DNA of 64,000 nt from assembly GCA_002401695.1 (NCBI GenBank), contig NVTV01000002.1, forward strand, positions 124,001 through 188,000. Reading direction: 5' to 3'. Source of the DNA: Alphaproteobacteria bacterium. GTDB lineage: Bacteria > Pseudomonadota > Alphaproteobacteria > Micavibrionales > Micavibrionaceae. The notes below the pieces were generated by a model, which had not been told where the DNA came from, made no database searches, and worked only from the letters and a program-made list of their open reading frames with translations. This document shows, in pieces, positions 1 through 8,873 of the stretch; the stretch's first letter is position 1, and each line of letters opens with the position of its first letter. The position numbers were made by a program, and so were the translations under genes.

Positions 1-610
1 CGGCAACAAGGATATCGGCATTGCGGCAAACCGCGTCGATGTTTTTGGTGCGTGAATGCGCCATAGTGATTGTACAGTTTGCTTGTAGTAACAATTGTGC
101 CATTGGCTTACCAAACAGTAATGAGCGACCAATGACAACCGCGTTCAAGCCGTTTAAATCCTTAACAAAACTTTTAATCAAAATCATGCAGCCTTGCGGC
201 GTACAGGGCACCATGCCATCGACGTTTGCAACCAACGCGCCGACGTTCAGCAGGTTTAGGCCATCCACATCTTTTTCGGCAGAAATAAGCTGAATCAGTC
301 TGTCACTATCAAGGTGCTTGGGCAGGGGCAGTTGCAACAATATCCCGTCAACATCACTGTCTTTGTTTAGATTTCTGATAAGGTCTTCAGTGATTTGGTT
401 TGTTGTATCTGTGGGCAAACGGTGTTCGATACTGCGGATACCGGTTTTTTCACATGCCTTGATTTTATTATTCACATAGACCTTCGAGGCGGGGTCTTCT
501 CCCACCAAAATAACGGCCAGTCCCGGTTTATGAGCCATTTCAGCGACGTGCTGCGCCAGCTCTTCTTTCAATGTGTTAGAGATGGATTTTCCGTCAATAA
601 TATGTGCCAT
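1..610 (-). CDS. folD: Methylenetetrahydrofolate dehydrogenase/cyclohydrolase FolD (partial, C-terminus off left edge)
   Basis: Bifunctional cytosolic enzyme that interconverts 5,10-methylene-THF, 5,10-methenyl-THF and 10-formyl-THF. The protein starts MAHIIDGKSIS. It shows the family signatures 'VGEDPASKVYV..K.KACEKTGI' (catalytic Lys and Tyr region, residues about 36-56), 'DGILLQLPLPKHL' (about residue 90) and the dinucleotide-binding stretch 'VVIGRSLLFGKPMAQLL'. About 203 of the usual 285 residues are visible; the stop lies beyond base 1. In 'GRS.LFGKP' the usual Val/Ile is Leu. The ATG at 610 gives the canonical N-terminus. The YggT gene ends 15 bases upstream on the same strand, so the two are probably cotranscribed. 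The family call is secure. Confidence 0.95.
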   Translation of the reverse strand, partial: MAHIIDGKSISNTLKEELAQHVAEMAHKPGLAVILVGEDPASKVYVNNKIKACEKTGIRSIEHRLPTDTTNQITEDLIRNLNKDSDVDGILLQLPLPKHLDSDRLIQLISAEKDVDGLNLLNVGALVANVDGMVPCTPQGCMILIKSFVKDLNGLNAVVIGRSLLFGKPMAQLLLQANCTITMAHSRTKNIDAVCRNADILVA

Positions 611-625
611 TGATACATCCTGATT

Positions 626-913
626 TTAAAAAAAGACAGAGAGAAGCAAGGTCGGTATAATCTGTAGCCCGATAATCACGATAAGTGGCGTGAAATCCAT
701 ACCCCCCATAGGCGGGATATATTTTCTTAAAGGGATAAATACCGGATCTGTCAGCTTTCTAAGCAAGGTTGTCAGCCTGATCGCGGCATCATTGTCTGCA
801 TTGACTATATCAAAAGCAACAAGCCAGCTTAATGCGACTTGCGTGACAATAACCAAAATGTATAAATTGACTATAAATGAAATAATGGTAATGATCATCC
901 AAATAAGAAACAT
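626..913 (-). CDS. YggT family integral membrane protein
   Basis: A 95-residue protein with two hydrophobic segments (about 5-30 and 72-95) around a short amphipathic stretch carrying 'LRKLTDPVFIPLRKYIPPMGGMDFTPL'. That block, with 'DP...P.R..IPP.GG.D..P', is the YggT hallmark. The length is typical for a single-unit YggT protein. YggT proteins sit in the inner membrane; their biochemical role is poorly defined, with links to cell division and osmotic shock reported for the family. In alphaproteobacteria the gene is often near folD, as here: folD follows by 15 bases on the same strand. Confidence 0.9.
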   Translation of the reverse strand: MFLIWMIITIISFIVNLYILVIVTQVALSWLVAFDIVNADNDAAIRLTTLLRKLTDPVFIPLRKYIPPMGGMDFTPLIVIIGLQIIPTLLLSVFF

Positions 914-1003
914 GCGAATATCCTATAATTTGCAGTTGTTTTTACTTTTTATATAGGTTTTACGTCTAAAGTAAATGATTTAGGGGCTAAGTTTAGGTTT
1001 TTT

Positions 1004-1714
1004 ATGTTTGGAATTGATCCTGTTACATTGTCGTCATTGCTGATTTTAGCGGGGAACGTTGCCACGTGTCCCGCGCATGCGCCCACGAAAATTAATATTA
1101 TTCCGCGCACTGAAAAGGTTCAATATGACTATAGGCAAACCCTAAAAGAAATTCAGAACTACAGCACGGATACGGTTGATCCTTATGGTTTTCATGGCAC
1201 CACAATAACGCAAGGTTTCATGAAGGGGACGGTTCAGCTGGAGCATAGCATAAAATTTTCCCATTACGTTGATAAGAAATATGGTTTTGTTTGTCTTTGG
1301 TATGATGAAATTACGGTGAAACTGCATATCGACCCGACAATTGTGATTGCAAAGGAATTGTATAAAGACAAATGCATGCGTGAAGCGATTTTAGGGCATG
1401 AGTTAAAACACGTGCGTGTTGATCGCGAAATCGTGAATAAATATGCGAAATCTATGGGCGGAAAATTGGTGAAAGCCTTAACCTCGCGCGGATTTTCTGC
1501 GGGACCGATGAAAATTGAACGTGCGAAGGAAGTTTCGAAAAAGATGCAGCGCGTCGTTGCGCAAATCCTTACATTGGAAGATCGAAAAATGAGTATTGAT
1601 CGGCAAGAACGGCAACGTGAAGTGGATACTCTGGAAGAATATAACAGCGTCGATAATAAATGCCCCGATTTTAAAAAGAAAAAAGCAAAGCTCTATTCGG
1701 ATTTATTGAGATAG
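1004..1714 (+). CDS. Secreted putative zinc metallopeptidase-like protein (HExxH, DUF922-like)
   Basis: A 236-residue protein. The first 26 residues look like a Sec signal peptide (hydrophobic 'LSSLLILAGNVAT', then Ala-His-Ala), so it is probably periplasmic or exported. Near residue 131 it carries 'ILGHELKHVRVDREI', an HExxH zinc-binding motif with further His/Asp/Glu downstream. It is preceded by a beta-rich stretch ('FVCLWYDEITVKLHID'). This arrangement resembles the DUF922 family of predicted Zn-dependent proteases. The C-terminal 80 residues are highly charged and probably helical. It stands alone on the plus strand between minus-strand genes. The family call is by motif and layout only; substrate and activity are unknown. 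Confidence 0.6.
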   Translation: MFGIDPVTLSSLLILAGNVATCPAHAPTKINIIPRTEKVQYDYRQTLKEIQNYSTDTVDPYGFHGTTITQGFMKGTVQLEHSIKFSHYVDKKYGFVCLWYDEITVKLHIDPTIVIAKELYKDKCMREAILGHELKHVRVDREIVNKYAKSMGGKLVKALTSRGFSAGPMKIERAKEVSKKMQRVVAQILTLEDRKMSIDRQERQREVDTLEEYNSVDNKCPDFKKKKAKLYSDLLR

Positions 1715-1721
1715 AGTGCGG

Positions 1722-2204
1722 TTATTCTGCCGCTTCCTTGTCTTGCCCCATAACCTCTACCCTCGTGATAAAATGTTGTAGATCAACAAGAAAGAACGCG
1801 TCTTTTGGGGAAACCTCGATCGCTTGTCTTAAATTTTCCAATGCAGCACTTTTTTCGTTATGTTCCGCATGAAGAAGGCCTTTTGCGAAATACGCACGAC
1901 CTAATTGCAACGATATAGCCTCATTTGGCCCTTTTTCATCAAGAATCTGCGTTAAAATCTGAATGGCCGGCAAGAACGTCCCTTGTTTTATGTGCCTTTC
2001 CGCCCGTTCAGGTGCAGATAGGGGGGGATTACCGCGTGGTGGTGGCGTATTGACGGGAAATACGGCAAGCGCCCCTGCAAAAGATGTCATGGGAATAAGA
2101 ATCATAAGTATATAGCACGTGCGCGGCTTGCTCTGCATAATCGGAGCAATCAAGAGCAGCGTTATAATACCGCTGAGAACGACACAGATGATAATCGGGA
2201 TCAT
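1722..2204 (-). CDS. CcmI-like TPR protein (c-type cytochrome maturation)
   Basis: 160 residues. Two N-terminal hydrophobic segments (about 2-21 and 30-49) are followed by a soluble part with TPR-like helical pairs from residue 68 ('AERHIKQGTFLPAIQILTQ', 'LGRAYFAKGLLHAEHNEK', 'ALENLRQAIEVSPKDAFFL'). This matches the C-terminal, apocytochrome-presenting part of CcmI/NrfG proteins. Its start overlaps the stop of the upstream CcmG-like gene by four bases (ATGA), so the two are translationally coupled. CcmH, which normally lies between CcmG and CcmI, is absent here. A generic TPR membrane protein is the alternative. Confidence 0.6.
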   Translation of the reverse strand: MIPIIICVVLSGIITLLLIAPIMQSKPRTCYILMILIPMTSFAGALAVFPVNTPPPRGNPPLSAPERAERHIKQGTFLPAIQILTQILDEKGPNEAISLQLGRAYFAKGLLHAEHNEKSAALENLRQAIEVSPKDAFFLVDLQHFITRVEVMGQDKEAAE

Positions 2205-2737
2205 TGTGATATCTCTTTGATAATGGGCAGAATAATATCTTCAATATGTTGTTTGAGGATAGGGCCTCTATGGCGGTATCGTATCATGCCGTTTGCATCG
2301 ATAAGAAAACTTTCGGGTGTGCCGCGTATCTCCAATTTATTAAGGTTATAAATTGTTGGTGTGAGCGCAATTTTTTCGTATGGATTCTCATTATACCTGA
2401 AATAGTTGATGAGCGCTTTTTGAGTATCGTTATAAGCGATACCATAGATCGATAAATTGTGTTCCTGCGCCAGAGTTATAAGCTGCGGATGCTCTTGACT
2501 ACAGACACCGCACCAGCTTGCAAAAACGGTAATCATCATGACTTTATGAGGGAGCGTTTTAGATGTTATAATTCTATTGGTTTTTTTTTGCGTTAAAGAG
2601 ATTTCTTTAAATGAAAAATCCGGTATTTTCATAGAAATTATTTGTGGCGTTATTATCTCTTCCGCAGGTTTGGAAAAATGGAGATACCCCAACCACCCTA
2701 AAACCAGAGCAGGCAGTATGTATATGAATTTATTCAT
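2201..2737 (-). CDS. ccmG: CcmG/DsbE-type thiol:disulfide interchange protein
   Basis: 178-residue periplasmic thioredoxin-fold protein anchored by an N-terminal membrane segment (about 4-20). The active site is 'FASWCGVCSQEHPQL' near residue 75, with the acidic/EHP context typical of CcmG. A cis-proline region 'GTPESFLIDANG' follows near residue 140. CcmG reduces apocytochrome c cysteines before heme attachment. The gene sits between metB, which ends 10 bases upstream, and a CcmI-like gene overlapping it by four bases. The rest of the ccm set is not in this window. TlpA/ResA-like thioredoxins are the alternative, but the EHP and GTPE signatures favour CcmG. Confidence 0.8.
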   Translation of the reverse strand: MNKFIYILPALVLGWLGYLHFSKPAEEIITPQIISMKIPDFSFKEISLTQKKTNRIITSKTLPHKVMMITVFASWCGVCSQEHPQLITLAQEHNLSIYGIAYNDTQKALINYFRYNENPYEKIALTPTIYNLNKLEIRGTPESFLIDANGMIRYRHRGPILKQHIEDIILPIIKEISQ

Positions 2738-2747
2738 CTGCTTACCG

Positions 2748-3908
2748 TTATCCTATTTTATTCAGGGCTTGCTCTAGGTCAGCTTGCAGATCAATAATAT
2801 GTTCCACGCCAACAGATAGGCGCAGGAGTTGGTCCGTCACACCGGCTTTGGTGCGCGCTTCCTCGCCCATTGATACATGCGTCATGGAAGCAGGGTGGTT
2901 AATCAGACTTTCCGTGCCGCCCAAAGATTGTGCAAGGCGGAAAATTTCAAGATGATCGACAAAATCAATGGTGTTTTGTTTCTCGCCCTTTATTTCAAAG
3001 CTGAGCATCGCGCCAAAGCCATCTTGCTGTTTTTTTGCAATGTCATGTCCCGGATGGGCGGGCAGGCCGGGGTAATATACGGTGCTGACCTTGTCGTGCT
3101 GTTCCAGCATTTCGGCGATAACTTGTGCATTTTCCTGTGCGCGATGAATGCGCAGCTCCAACGTGCGCATGCCGCGCAACGTCATATAACTGTCAAATGG
3201 CGCGCCGATTAAACCCAATGAATTTGCCCAGAACTCCAGATCGGTGAGGATGTCTTTATCTGATGTCACAACACATCCGCCGACAACATCACTGTGTCCG
3301 TTAAGGAATTTGGTGGTGGAGTGAAATACAATATCCGCGCCCAGTTTTAGGGGCTGCTGCAACATGGGGGAAAGGAACGTATTATCAACCGCGACAATCG
3401 TATCGCAAGCCTTCGCGCATTTGGTGATATGGGCGATGTCAGCCGTGCGCATAACGGGGTTACTTGGGCTTTCGATAAGCATCATTTTTGGCTTGGCTTT
3501 AAAAGCCTCCTCAACGGCGGCGGGATCGTATTGATCGATAAATTCCAGCTTGAAATGCCCTTTCTCTGATAACGCGCAGAGCAGACGATACGACCTGCCG
3601 TAACAATCGAACGGCGCAATAATCAGATCATCAGGGTTTAGCAGGTGGATAATCAGAGTTAACGCCGCCATCCCAGAGGCCGTCACACATCCACCGATAC
3701 CATGTTCCAACGCATTTATCGCATTGATCAGTTCATCACGCGTTGGGTTACGGGTGCGTGAATATTCGTATGTGGAGTGCTGGTCAATGCCATCAATCTC
3801 AAAGGTGGAGGACATGTAAAGGGGCGAGATAACGGCTTTATAAGCCTTATCTGTGCCGATTCCGGCTTGAACCACGGATGTTCTTCTTCTTTTGTCTTGT
3901 GGCATCAT
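2748..3908 (-). CDS. metB: Cystathionine gamma-synthase
   Basis: 386 residues, the same length as Escherichia coli MetB and closely matching it as I recall that sequence. PLP-dependent enzyme joining cysteine to an activated homoserine in methionine biosynthesis; cytosolic. Visible signatures: 'YEYSRTRNPTRDEL' (about 47), 'ASGMAAL', 'APFDCYGRSYRL', 'ESPSNP', 'VAVDNTF', and the PLP-lysine motif 'HSTTKFLNGHSDVVGG' with Lys200. The C-terminal 'SLGGTESLINHPASMTH' is characteristic of the Cys/Met metabolism family. An AAGGAGG ribosome site sits 3-6 bases before the tandem ATGATG at 3908. Related cystathionine beta-lyases and gamma-lyases share the fold, but the match to MetB is best. ccmG follows 10 bases downstream. 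Confidence 0.88.
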   Translation of the reverse strand: MMPQDKRRRTSVVQAGIGTDKAYKAVISPLYMSSTFEIDGIDQHSTYEYSRTRNPTRDELINAINALEHGIGGCVTASGMAALTLIIHLLNPDDLIIAPFDCYGRSYRLLCALSEKGHFKLEFIDQYDPAAVEEAFKAKPKMMLIESPSNPVMRTADIAHITKCAKACDTIVAVDNTFLSPMLQQPLKLGADIVFHSTTKFLNGHSDVVGGCVVTSDKDILTDLEFWANSLGLIGAPFDSYMTLRGMRTLELRIHRAQENAQVIAEMLEQHDKVSTVYYPGLPAHPGHDIAKKQQDGFGAMLSFEIKGEKQNTIDFVDHLEIFRLAQSLGGTESLINHPASMTHVSMGEEARTKAGVTDQLLRLSVGVEHIIDLQADLEQALNKIG

Positions 3909-4402
3909 ACGCCTCCTTATGATCTCGGGAGGGCAAGTCTAACGTGTTATCAAGATAAAATCAGCAATGAAATGTGTGAATGGCGCATTTTTATGCCTGT
4001 GGGGCGGGTGAGGCTATGCCAGAATCAAAACCGCTGCCTTGGTAAGAGACAGCGGTATGAATAAAGTAAGTAAGCAAATTGGATGTCTTGAGGAAGAAAT
4101 AAAATCTCTGTGTGTGAGCTCACTTCTCTTGAAGGTCTCAATTCATCTATTTACAGTATCCCCCTCAAATGTGGCAAAAAAAAGGGGATATCATGCCGAT
4201 TTGTTACCTATATTTAAGCCATTGAAATACATACATTATTTAATGTTGAAAACTTTTTAAATACGATGGTAACGTATATTTTGGGCGGGATCGTGTCGAA
4301 TATGCATATTTGTAAATTCCTTGTTAATCTATTCCGCGTAATGATGTACACTACTTAACGTAGTAATCACTGCGTTTTAACCATTATTAACGAGGTTCCT
4401 CG
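3909..4402. other. Long noncoding gap between divergent metB and acnA with several inverted repeats
   Basis: 494 bases without a convincing gene. Seen: an inverted repeat ACCGCTG...CAGCGGT at about 4030-4055, which on the minus strand is followed by TTTTG; a 7-bp inverted repeat TATCCCC/GGGGATA with a 20-base loop at 4157-4190; ACTAC-N5-GTAGT at 4350-4364; and CGAG-GTTC-CTCG directly before the acnA start. The first hairpin lies in what would be the metB leader, about 120-150 bases before its start, so it could act as an attenuator. I found no match to SAM-I or SAM-II riboswitch cores by eye. A 73-codon plus-strand frame at 4039-4260 has no gene-like features. Confidence 0.45.
4350..4364 (+). 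promoter_or_regulatory. Inverted repeat ACTAC-N5-GTAGT upstream of acnA
   Basis: A perfect 5-bp inverted repeat about 40-50 bases before the acnA start, overlapping a plausible -10 hexamer (TACACT, 4347-4352). Its position suits an operator. The regulator is unknown and the repeat is short, so chance occurrence cannot be excluded. Confidence 0.3.
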
Positions 4403-7078
4403 ATGACACGTACAGGCCATGATTCCCTAAATACCCGCCGGACTTTAACTGTAGAAGGTAAGGAATATGATTATTTCTCTTTAGATGCTGCGGCGAAAGA
4501 AATTGGCGATGTGTCACGCTTGCCTTATACGCTTAAGGTTTTATTAGAGAATTTATTACGTTTTGAAGACGGAAAGTCGGTTAAGGTTGCGGATGTGAAG
4601 GCGTTGCAGGAATGGTTGGTAGATAAAAAATCCAGTCATGAAATAGCCTATCGTCCCGCGCGTGTATTGATGCAGGATTTTACGGGCGTTCCTGCTGTTG
4701 TGGATTTGGCGGCAATGCGTGAAGCGATGGTTGCCCTTGGTGGTGATGCGCAAAAAATTAACCCGCTTGTCCCTGTTGATTTGGTGATTGACCATTCGGT
4801 TATGGTGGATGAATATGGCTCTCCTAAAGCATTTAAAGCCAATGTAAAACGTGAGTTTGAACGTAATGGAGAGCGTTACGAGTTTTTGAAATGGGGGCAG
4901 GGCGCGTTCGATAATTTCCGCGTTGTGCCACCGGGCACAGGCATTTGCCATCAGGTGAATGTGGAGTATTTGGCGCAGACGGTTTGGATGGATAAGGATG
5001 ATACCGATCCAACGCGCACTGTAGTTTACCCTGATACGCTGGTGGGAACGGATTCGCATACAACAATGGTCAATGGCTTGGCTGTTCTTGGTTGGGGTGT
5101 CGGCGGGATTGAGGCCGAGGCCGCGATGCTGGGTCAACCTGTATCAATGTTAATCCCTGAAGTCGTTGGCTTTAAACTGACAGGTGAAATGAAAGAGGGA
5201 ACAACTGCGACGGATCTTGTGCTGCGCGTTGTTGAAATGCTGCGCGGTCTTGGTGTGGTTGGGAAATTCGTTGAATTTTATGGCCCCGGGCTAGATCATC
5301 TTAGTCTTGCTGATCAGGCAACAATTGCGAATATGGCGCCGGAATATGGCGCGACCTGTGGGTTCTTCCCGATTGATCAGGAAACGCTGAATTATTTGAG
5401 CTTCACAGGCCGTGATCCGCACCGCGTGAAGATTGTCGAGGCCTACGCCAAGGCGCAAGGCATGTGGCGTGATTCTAATACGCCTGATCCTGAATTTACA
5501 ACAACAATGGAACTGGATATGGGCGAGATCGTTCCTGCGATTTCAGGGCCAAAACGTCCGCAAGATCGTATTTTGCTGTCTGACGCGGTATCTGCTTTTG
5601 CAACGTTAGAGCCGGAAACGACGTCTCTACCGGTCGAAGGTACGGATTATACGCTGGATAATGGTGATGTCGTGATCGCCGCGATTACGAGTTGTACGAA
5701 TACATCTAATCCCGCTGTTATGGTGGGCGCGGGTCTATTGGCACGTAAGGCACATGCTTTGGGCTTAACGGTTAAGCCATGGGTGAAGACATCTCTTGCA
5801 CCAGGGTCGCAGGTGGTAACGGAATATCTTGAAAAAGCGGGGCTGGATAAAGATCTGGACGCGCTGGGCTTTCATACGGTGGGCTATGGCTGTACGACCT
5901 GTATCGGGAATTCGGGGCCATTGGCTGAACCGATTTCTGCCGCTGTGGAAAAGGGCGATATGAATGTGACGGCTGTTCTTTCCGGCAATAGAAATTTCGA
6001 GGGACGTATCTCTCCGCATGTGAAGTCAAACTATCTGGCCTCTCCGCCTTTGGTTGTGGCGTATGCGTTGGCAGGCTCTATGCGTATTGATCTCTATAAT
6101 GACCCATTGGGGCAAGATAGAGATGGTAATGATGTTTATATGAAGGATATCTGGCCGACAAATAAGGAAATCGCCGATACAGTGGCACAGTGCCTAACGC
6201 CTGAAATGTTTACAGAGCGTTACAGCGATGTCTTTAAAGGGCCAAAAGAATGGCAAGCCATTGGCGGCGCAGAGGCTAGCGAGACCTATGATTGGCAAGA
6301 AAGCTCTACCTATGTACGTAACCCTCCATTTTTCACAGGAATGGCAGCAGCGCCGGCGGATACGCAAGACATTAAGGGCGCACATTTACTGGTGATGCTG
6401 GGCGATTCCATTACTACCGACCATATTTCCCCTGCGGGCGCGATTAAATCGGATGCTCCGGCGGGTGATTATCTGAACGATCATCAAGTACGCAGTGTTG
6501 ATTTCAACTCCTATGGTTCGCGTCGCGGTAATGATCAGGTGATGACACGCGGCACGTTTGCCAATATCCGCATTAAGAACGAGATGGTTCCCGGTACGGA
6601 GGGCGGTGTAACCAAGCATATACCATCGGGTGAGCAAATGAGCATCTATGAGGCTTCAATGCGTTATCAAGCCGAGGGACAGCCTTTGGTGGTTATCGCG
6701 GGCGCAGAATATGGCACGGGTTCTTCACGGGACTGGGCGGCCAAGGGTACGCGTTTATTAGGCGTGAAGGCTGTTGTCGCAGAGAGTTTTGAGCGCATTC
6801 ACAGGTCAAACTTGATCGGCATGGGCGTTATCCCGTTGCAATTCAAGGGCGGTAAAAATCGTAAAACGCTTAATTTGCGCGGGGACGAGACTTTTGACAT
6901 CACAGGCATTGCAGATGATCTGAAGCCACAGCAAGATATTGAAATGACGGTGCATTACGCCGATGGGTCGCAGCAAGAGGCAACGCTACTGTGTCGGATT
7001 GATACGTTGGATGAACTGGAATATTATCTCAATGGCGGGATATTGCACTATGTTCTCCGTAGCCTCGCCGCAGCCTAA
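4403..7078 (+). CDS. acnA: Aconitate hydratase A
   Basis: 891 residues, exactly the usual AcnA length. A [4Fe-4S] dehydratase isomerising citrate to isocitrate in the TCA cycle; cytosolic, and in apo form some homologues bind mRNA. Signatures: '[26 protein letters not shown]' region (about residues 214-240), the cluster ligands in '[14 protein letters not shown]' and '[14 protein letters not shown]', and the C-terminal swivel-domain motifs '[14 protein letters not shown]', 'SYGSRRGN' and '[17 protein letters not shown]'. No truncation. The ribosome-binding GAGG lies inside a small inverted repeat at 4391-4402 immediately before the ATG. It is a single-gene unit, divergent from metB. Confidence 0.98.
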   Translation: MTRTGHDSLNTRRTLTVEGKEYDYFSLDAAAKEIGDVSRLPYTLKVLLENLLRFEDGKSVKVADVKALQEWLVDKKSSHEIAYRPARVLMQDFTGVPAVVDLAAMREAMVALGGDAQKINPLVPVDLVIDHSVMVDEYGSPKAFKANVKREFERNGERYEFLKWGQGAFDNFRVVPPGTGICHQVNVEYLAQTVWMDKDDTDPTRTVVYPDTLVGTDSHTTMVNGLAVLGWGVGGIEAEAAMLGQPVSMLIPEVVGFKLTGEMKEGTTATDLVLRVVEMLRGLGVVGKFVEFYGPGLDHLSLADQATIANMAPEYGATCGFFPIDQETLNYLSFTGRDPHRVKIVEAYAKAQGMWRDSNTPDPEFTTTMELDMGEIVPAISGPKRPQDRILLSDAVSAFATLEPETTSLPVEGTDYTLDNGDVVIAAITSCTNTSNPAVMVGAGLLARKAHALGLTVKPWVKTSLAPGSQVVTEYLEKAGLDKDLDALGFHTVGYGCTTCIGNSGPLAEPISAAVEKGDMNVTAVLSGNRNFEGRISPHVKSNYLASPPLVVAYALAGSMRIDLYNDPLGQDRDGNDVYMKDIWPTNKEIADTVAQCLTPEMFTERYSDVFKGPKEWQAIGGAEASETYDWQESSTYVRNPPFFTGMAAAPADTQDIKGAHLLVMLGDSITTDHISPAGAIKSDAPAGDYLNDHQVRSVDFNSYGSRRGNDQVMTRGTFANIRIKNEMVPGTEGGVTKHIPSGEQMSIYEASMRYQAEGQPLVVIAGAEYGTGSSRDWAAKGTRLLGVKAVVAESFERIHRSNLIGMGVIPLQFKGGKNRKTLNLRGDETFDITGIADDLKPQQDIEMTVHYADGSQQEATLLCRIDTLDELEYYLNGGILHYVLRSLAAA

Positions 7079-7115
7079 GTCTTCGCTCTTTCCTTTACTA
7101 CAGCGTTATACAAAG

Positions 7116-7140
7116 CAAAATATCGTTTTGTTTGTTTTTA
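7116..7140 (+). terminator. Weak candidate terminator of acnA
   Basis: CAAAA-TATCG-TTTTG followed by TTTGTTTTTA, 38 bases after the acnA stop. The stem is only five A/T-rich pairs, so this is a weak call based on position and the T-rich tail. Confidence 0.3.
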
Positions 7141-7260
7141 AAGAGGCAAACAATGCATATGCTTTGCTGTGCTATTCTAACGTATAAAAATATGTGTCAC
7201 CGTTCCATGCCTTGTAGAAAATAAAATCTCTTTGGCTGTTCTCTTCGCTATTGACGGTGA

Positions 7261-8172
7261 TTAATCGATATAGATTTCATCATCTTCGGTGACTTGAGTT
7301 TCTTCGGCGTATTTTTCTGTCTTGAGGATAAGAGCTTCGAAATCCGGACGTTCCGGTCTATACCGAACTTTGTAGCGTTTTTCCATACTACTGATTTGTA
7401 TATTAAGTTCTGTAAGGCGCGTTTTGCCTCTGGTCATTTGTTTTTCTTTATCGGAGTATTTTTCGATCATACCCTGATTCAATTTGTAAGAGGTTAACCC
7501 AATCATATGCGAGAGCTGTACCCCCTCCAGAAAATCAGCGGCAGTGCTCAGCACTTGGGGGATATTTAGTCGCCCATCTTTTTTCAGTGGTTTTATAGAG
7601 TAATTGAAGGTGGTCGTGGTATTTGGCCCGCGAAGAACCATAGAGCATCGGCCATCACGCTTTCCTAAAACAGAGATCAATGCGACGGTGCTGTCACAGG
7701 TTATTTTTGTGTCTTTTCCAGCCTGACGGAAGGCTTTCTCCGCCATTTTCATAGACTTATCGTAATTCCCTTTATTCAGGACATCACATTTTTCAATTAC
7801 ATCAAAGAAAGAGTGATATTCACCCATCGAAAATATGGGCATACCTTTGTGATATATGGCAATCCAGCTGTTTTTATTATGTATGCGGTCATAGCTGCTG
7901 ACAGAGCTTTCCCACAGCTCCGCCCAGTCAATGGCGCGGTTCATGATTGGGCCATTAGTTTCATAATCATGGATAATTTTGGCAACCATACGCGCCGAAC
8001 TATGCATGTTATAGCTGCGGATAATATATGTTTCTTTTGGTAATCCACCAGATTGCAGGCTGATAGGCATGCGGGTGCTGGGGCAAATAATCTTCAGCGC
8101 ATTATCGCCTTGATGCTTTGTTTTCTCACGAATAACAAATTTTTCACGAAGCAACGATGTATCTATGTTCAT
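7261..8172 (-). CDS. Unrecognised 303-residue protein
   Basis: I do not recognise a family. The protein has no signal peptide or membrane segment and appears cytosolic. The N-terminal 220 residues are mixed alpha/beta, with notable stretches 'ICPSTRMPISLQSGGLP' (about 29-45) and 'LGKRDGRCSMVLRGPNTTTTFNYSIKP' (about 172-198). The last 80 residues are strongly charged and helical ('KYSDKEKQMTRGKTRLTELNIQISSMEKRYKV'), probably a coiled coil, ending in an acidic tail. It is transcribed alone; a second unknown gene lies 150 bases upstream on the same strand. The start at 8172 has only a weak GGA-type ribosome site. Amino-acid composition and length suggest a real gene. Confidence 0.6.
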   Translation of the reverse strand: MNIDTSLLREKFVIREKTKHQGDNALKIICPSTRMPISLQSGGLPKETYIIRSYNMHSSARMVAKIIHDYETNGPIMNRAIDWAELWESSVSSYDRIHNKNSWIAIYHKGMPIFSMGEYHSFFDVIEKCDVLNKGNYDKSMKMAEKAFRQAGKDTKITCDSTVALISVLGKRDGRCSMVLRGPNTTTTFNYSIKPLKKDGRLNIPQVLSTAADFLEGVQLSHMIGLTSYKLNQGMIEKYSDKEKQMTRGKTRLTELNIQISSMEKRYKVRYRPERPDFEALILKTEKYAEETQVTEDDEIYID

Positions 8173-8321
8173 TGATTAATCCAATTCATATGCCGTACAT
8201 GAAATAATGCGTCAATTATTCTAGCATATTAGAATGAATCTATGAAAGTCCCAGATGTTTTTTCTGTGAAAAATTGTCAGGTTCATACATATTCTTTATT
8301 GGATCTGTGTAGGCGTTTATT

Positions 8322-8873
8322 TTATGCCGCGAAACGTGGTTTTGCTGTTTCATACTCTGGTCTTTGTGCATCAATCATTTCAAGTTGTTTTGCACAGTAG
8401 GCAAGATCACGCTCTGTCTTCATGCGTTTTGGCATATCATCCATGAAGCTTTGCATTTCAGGGCTGATTGTTCCGCGCATATTAAAGCTGGAAGAGATAG
8501 ATTTACCTGAAAGGCGGGCAAGTGTTCCTTGACCGTGCGCCGCAACTTTTTGTGCGTGGCCTTCCACATCTGTAATATATTCGCTGTAACACTCCAGCGC
8601 ATTTACCGCATCAAAATTCTGGGCACAGTCTCCAAATGTTTCGGACACCGCATCCATGAAGGCTGTACCCAGAATGCTCTCCAGTATCATACTTCCCAGC
8701 ATGCCATCATGATCGTTGGCCGCTTTGAAGTTAGGATTGCTTTTGATGAAAAGAGGGCCGTTATTTTGAGGTTTATCAGGGTGGGGTGCCAACTGTTGCA
8801 AATCTTGCATTAAGCCCATAATGGTTCCCATTATTGCTTGGCGCTGGCTGCTCTGATTAACTGTATAACTCAT
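8322..8873 (-). CDS. Unrecognised 183-residue protein
   Basis: No family recognised. A soluble, mostly helical protein with no membrane segment. It begins 'MSYTVNQSSQRQAIMGTIMGLMQDLQQL' and contains 'DGMLGSMILESILGTAFMDAVSETF' (about 56-80), a Gly/Ala-rich amphipathic helix that could insert in membranes or mediate oligomerisation. Four cysteines are spread through the chain (about 82, 94 and 161 visible). An AGAGG ribosome site lies about 10 bases before the ATG at 8873. It is followed on the same strand by another unknown gene. Function cannot be inferred. Confidence 0.55.
   Translation of the reverse strand: MSYTVNQSSQRQAIMGTIMGLMQDLQQLAPHPDKPQNNGPLFIKSNPNFKAANDHDGMLGSMILESILGTAFMDAVSETFGDCAQNFDAVNALECYSEYITDVEGHAQKVAAHGQGTLARLSGKSISSSFNMRGTISPEMQSFMDDMPKRMKTERDLAYCAKQLEMIDAQRPEYETAKPRFAA

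Noticed and set aside
4039-4260. 73-codon plus-strand frame in the metB-acnA gap
   Set aside because: No ribosome site of note, no recognisable motif, and it overlaps two inverted repeats; composition looks noncoding.
4556-5137. 193-codon frame antisense to acnA
   Set aside because: Lies wholly inside the strongly conserved acnA coding sequence; its translation is His/Arg/Asn-rich as expected for an antisense shadow.
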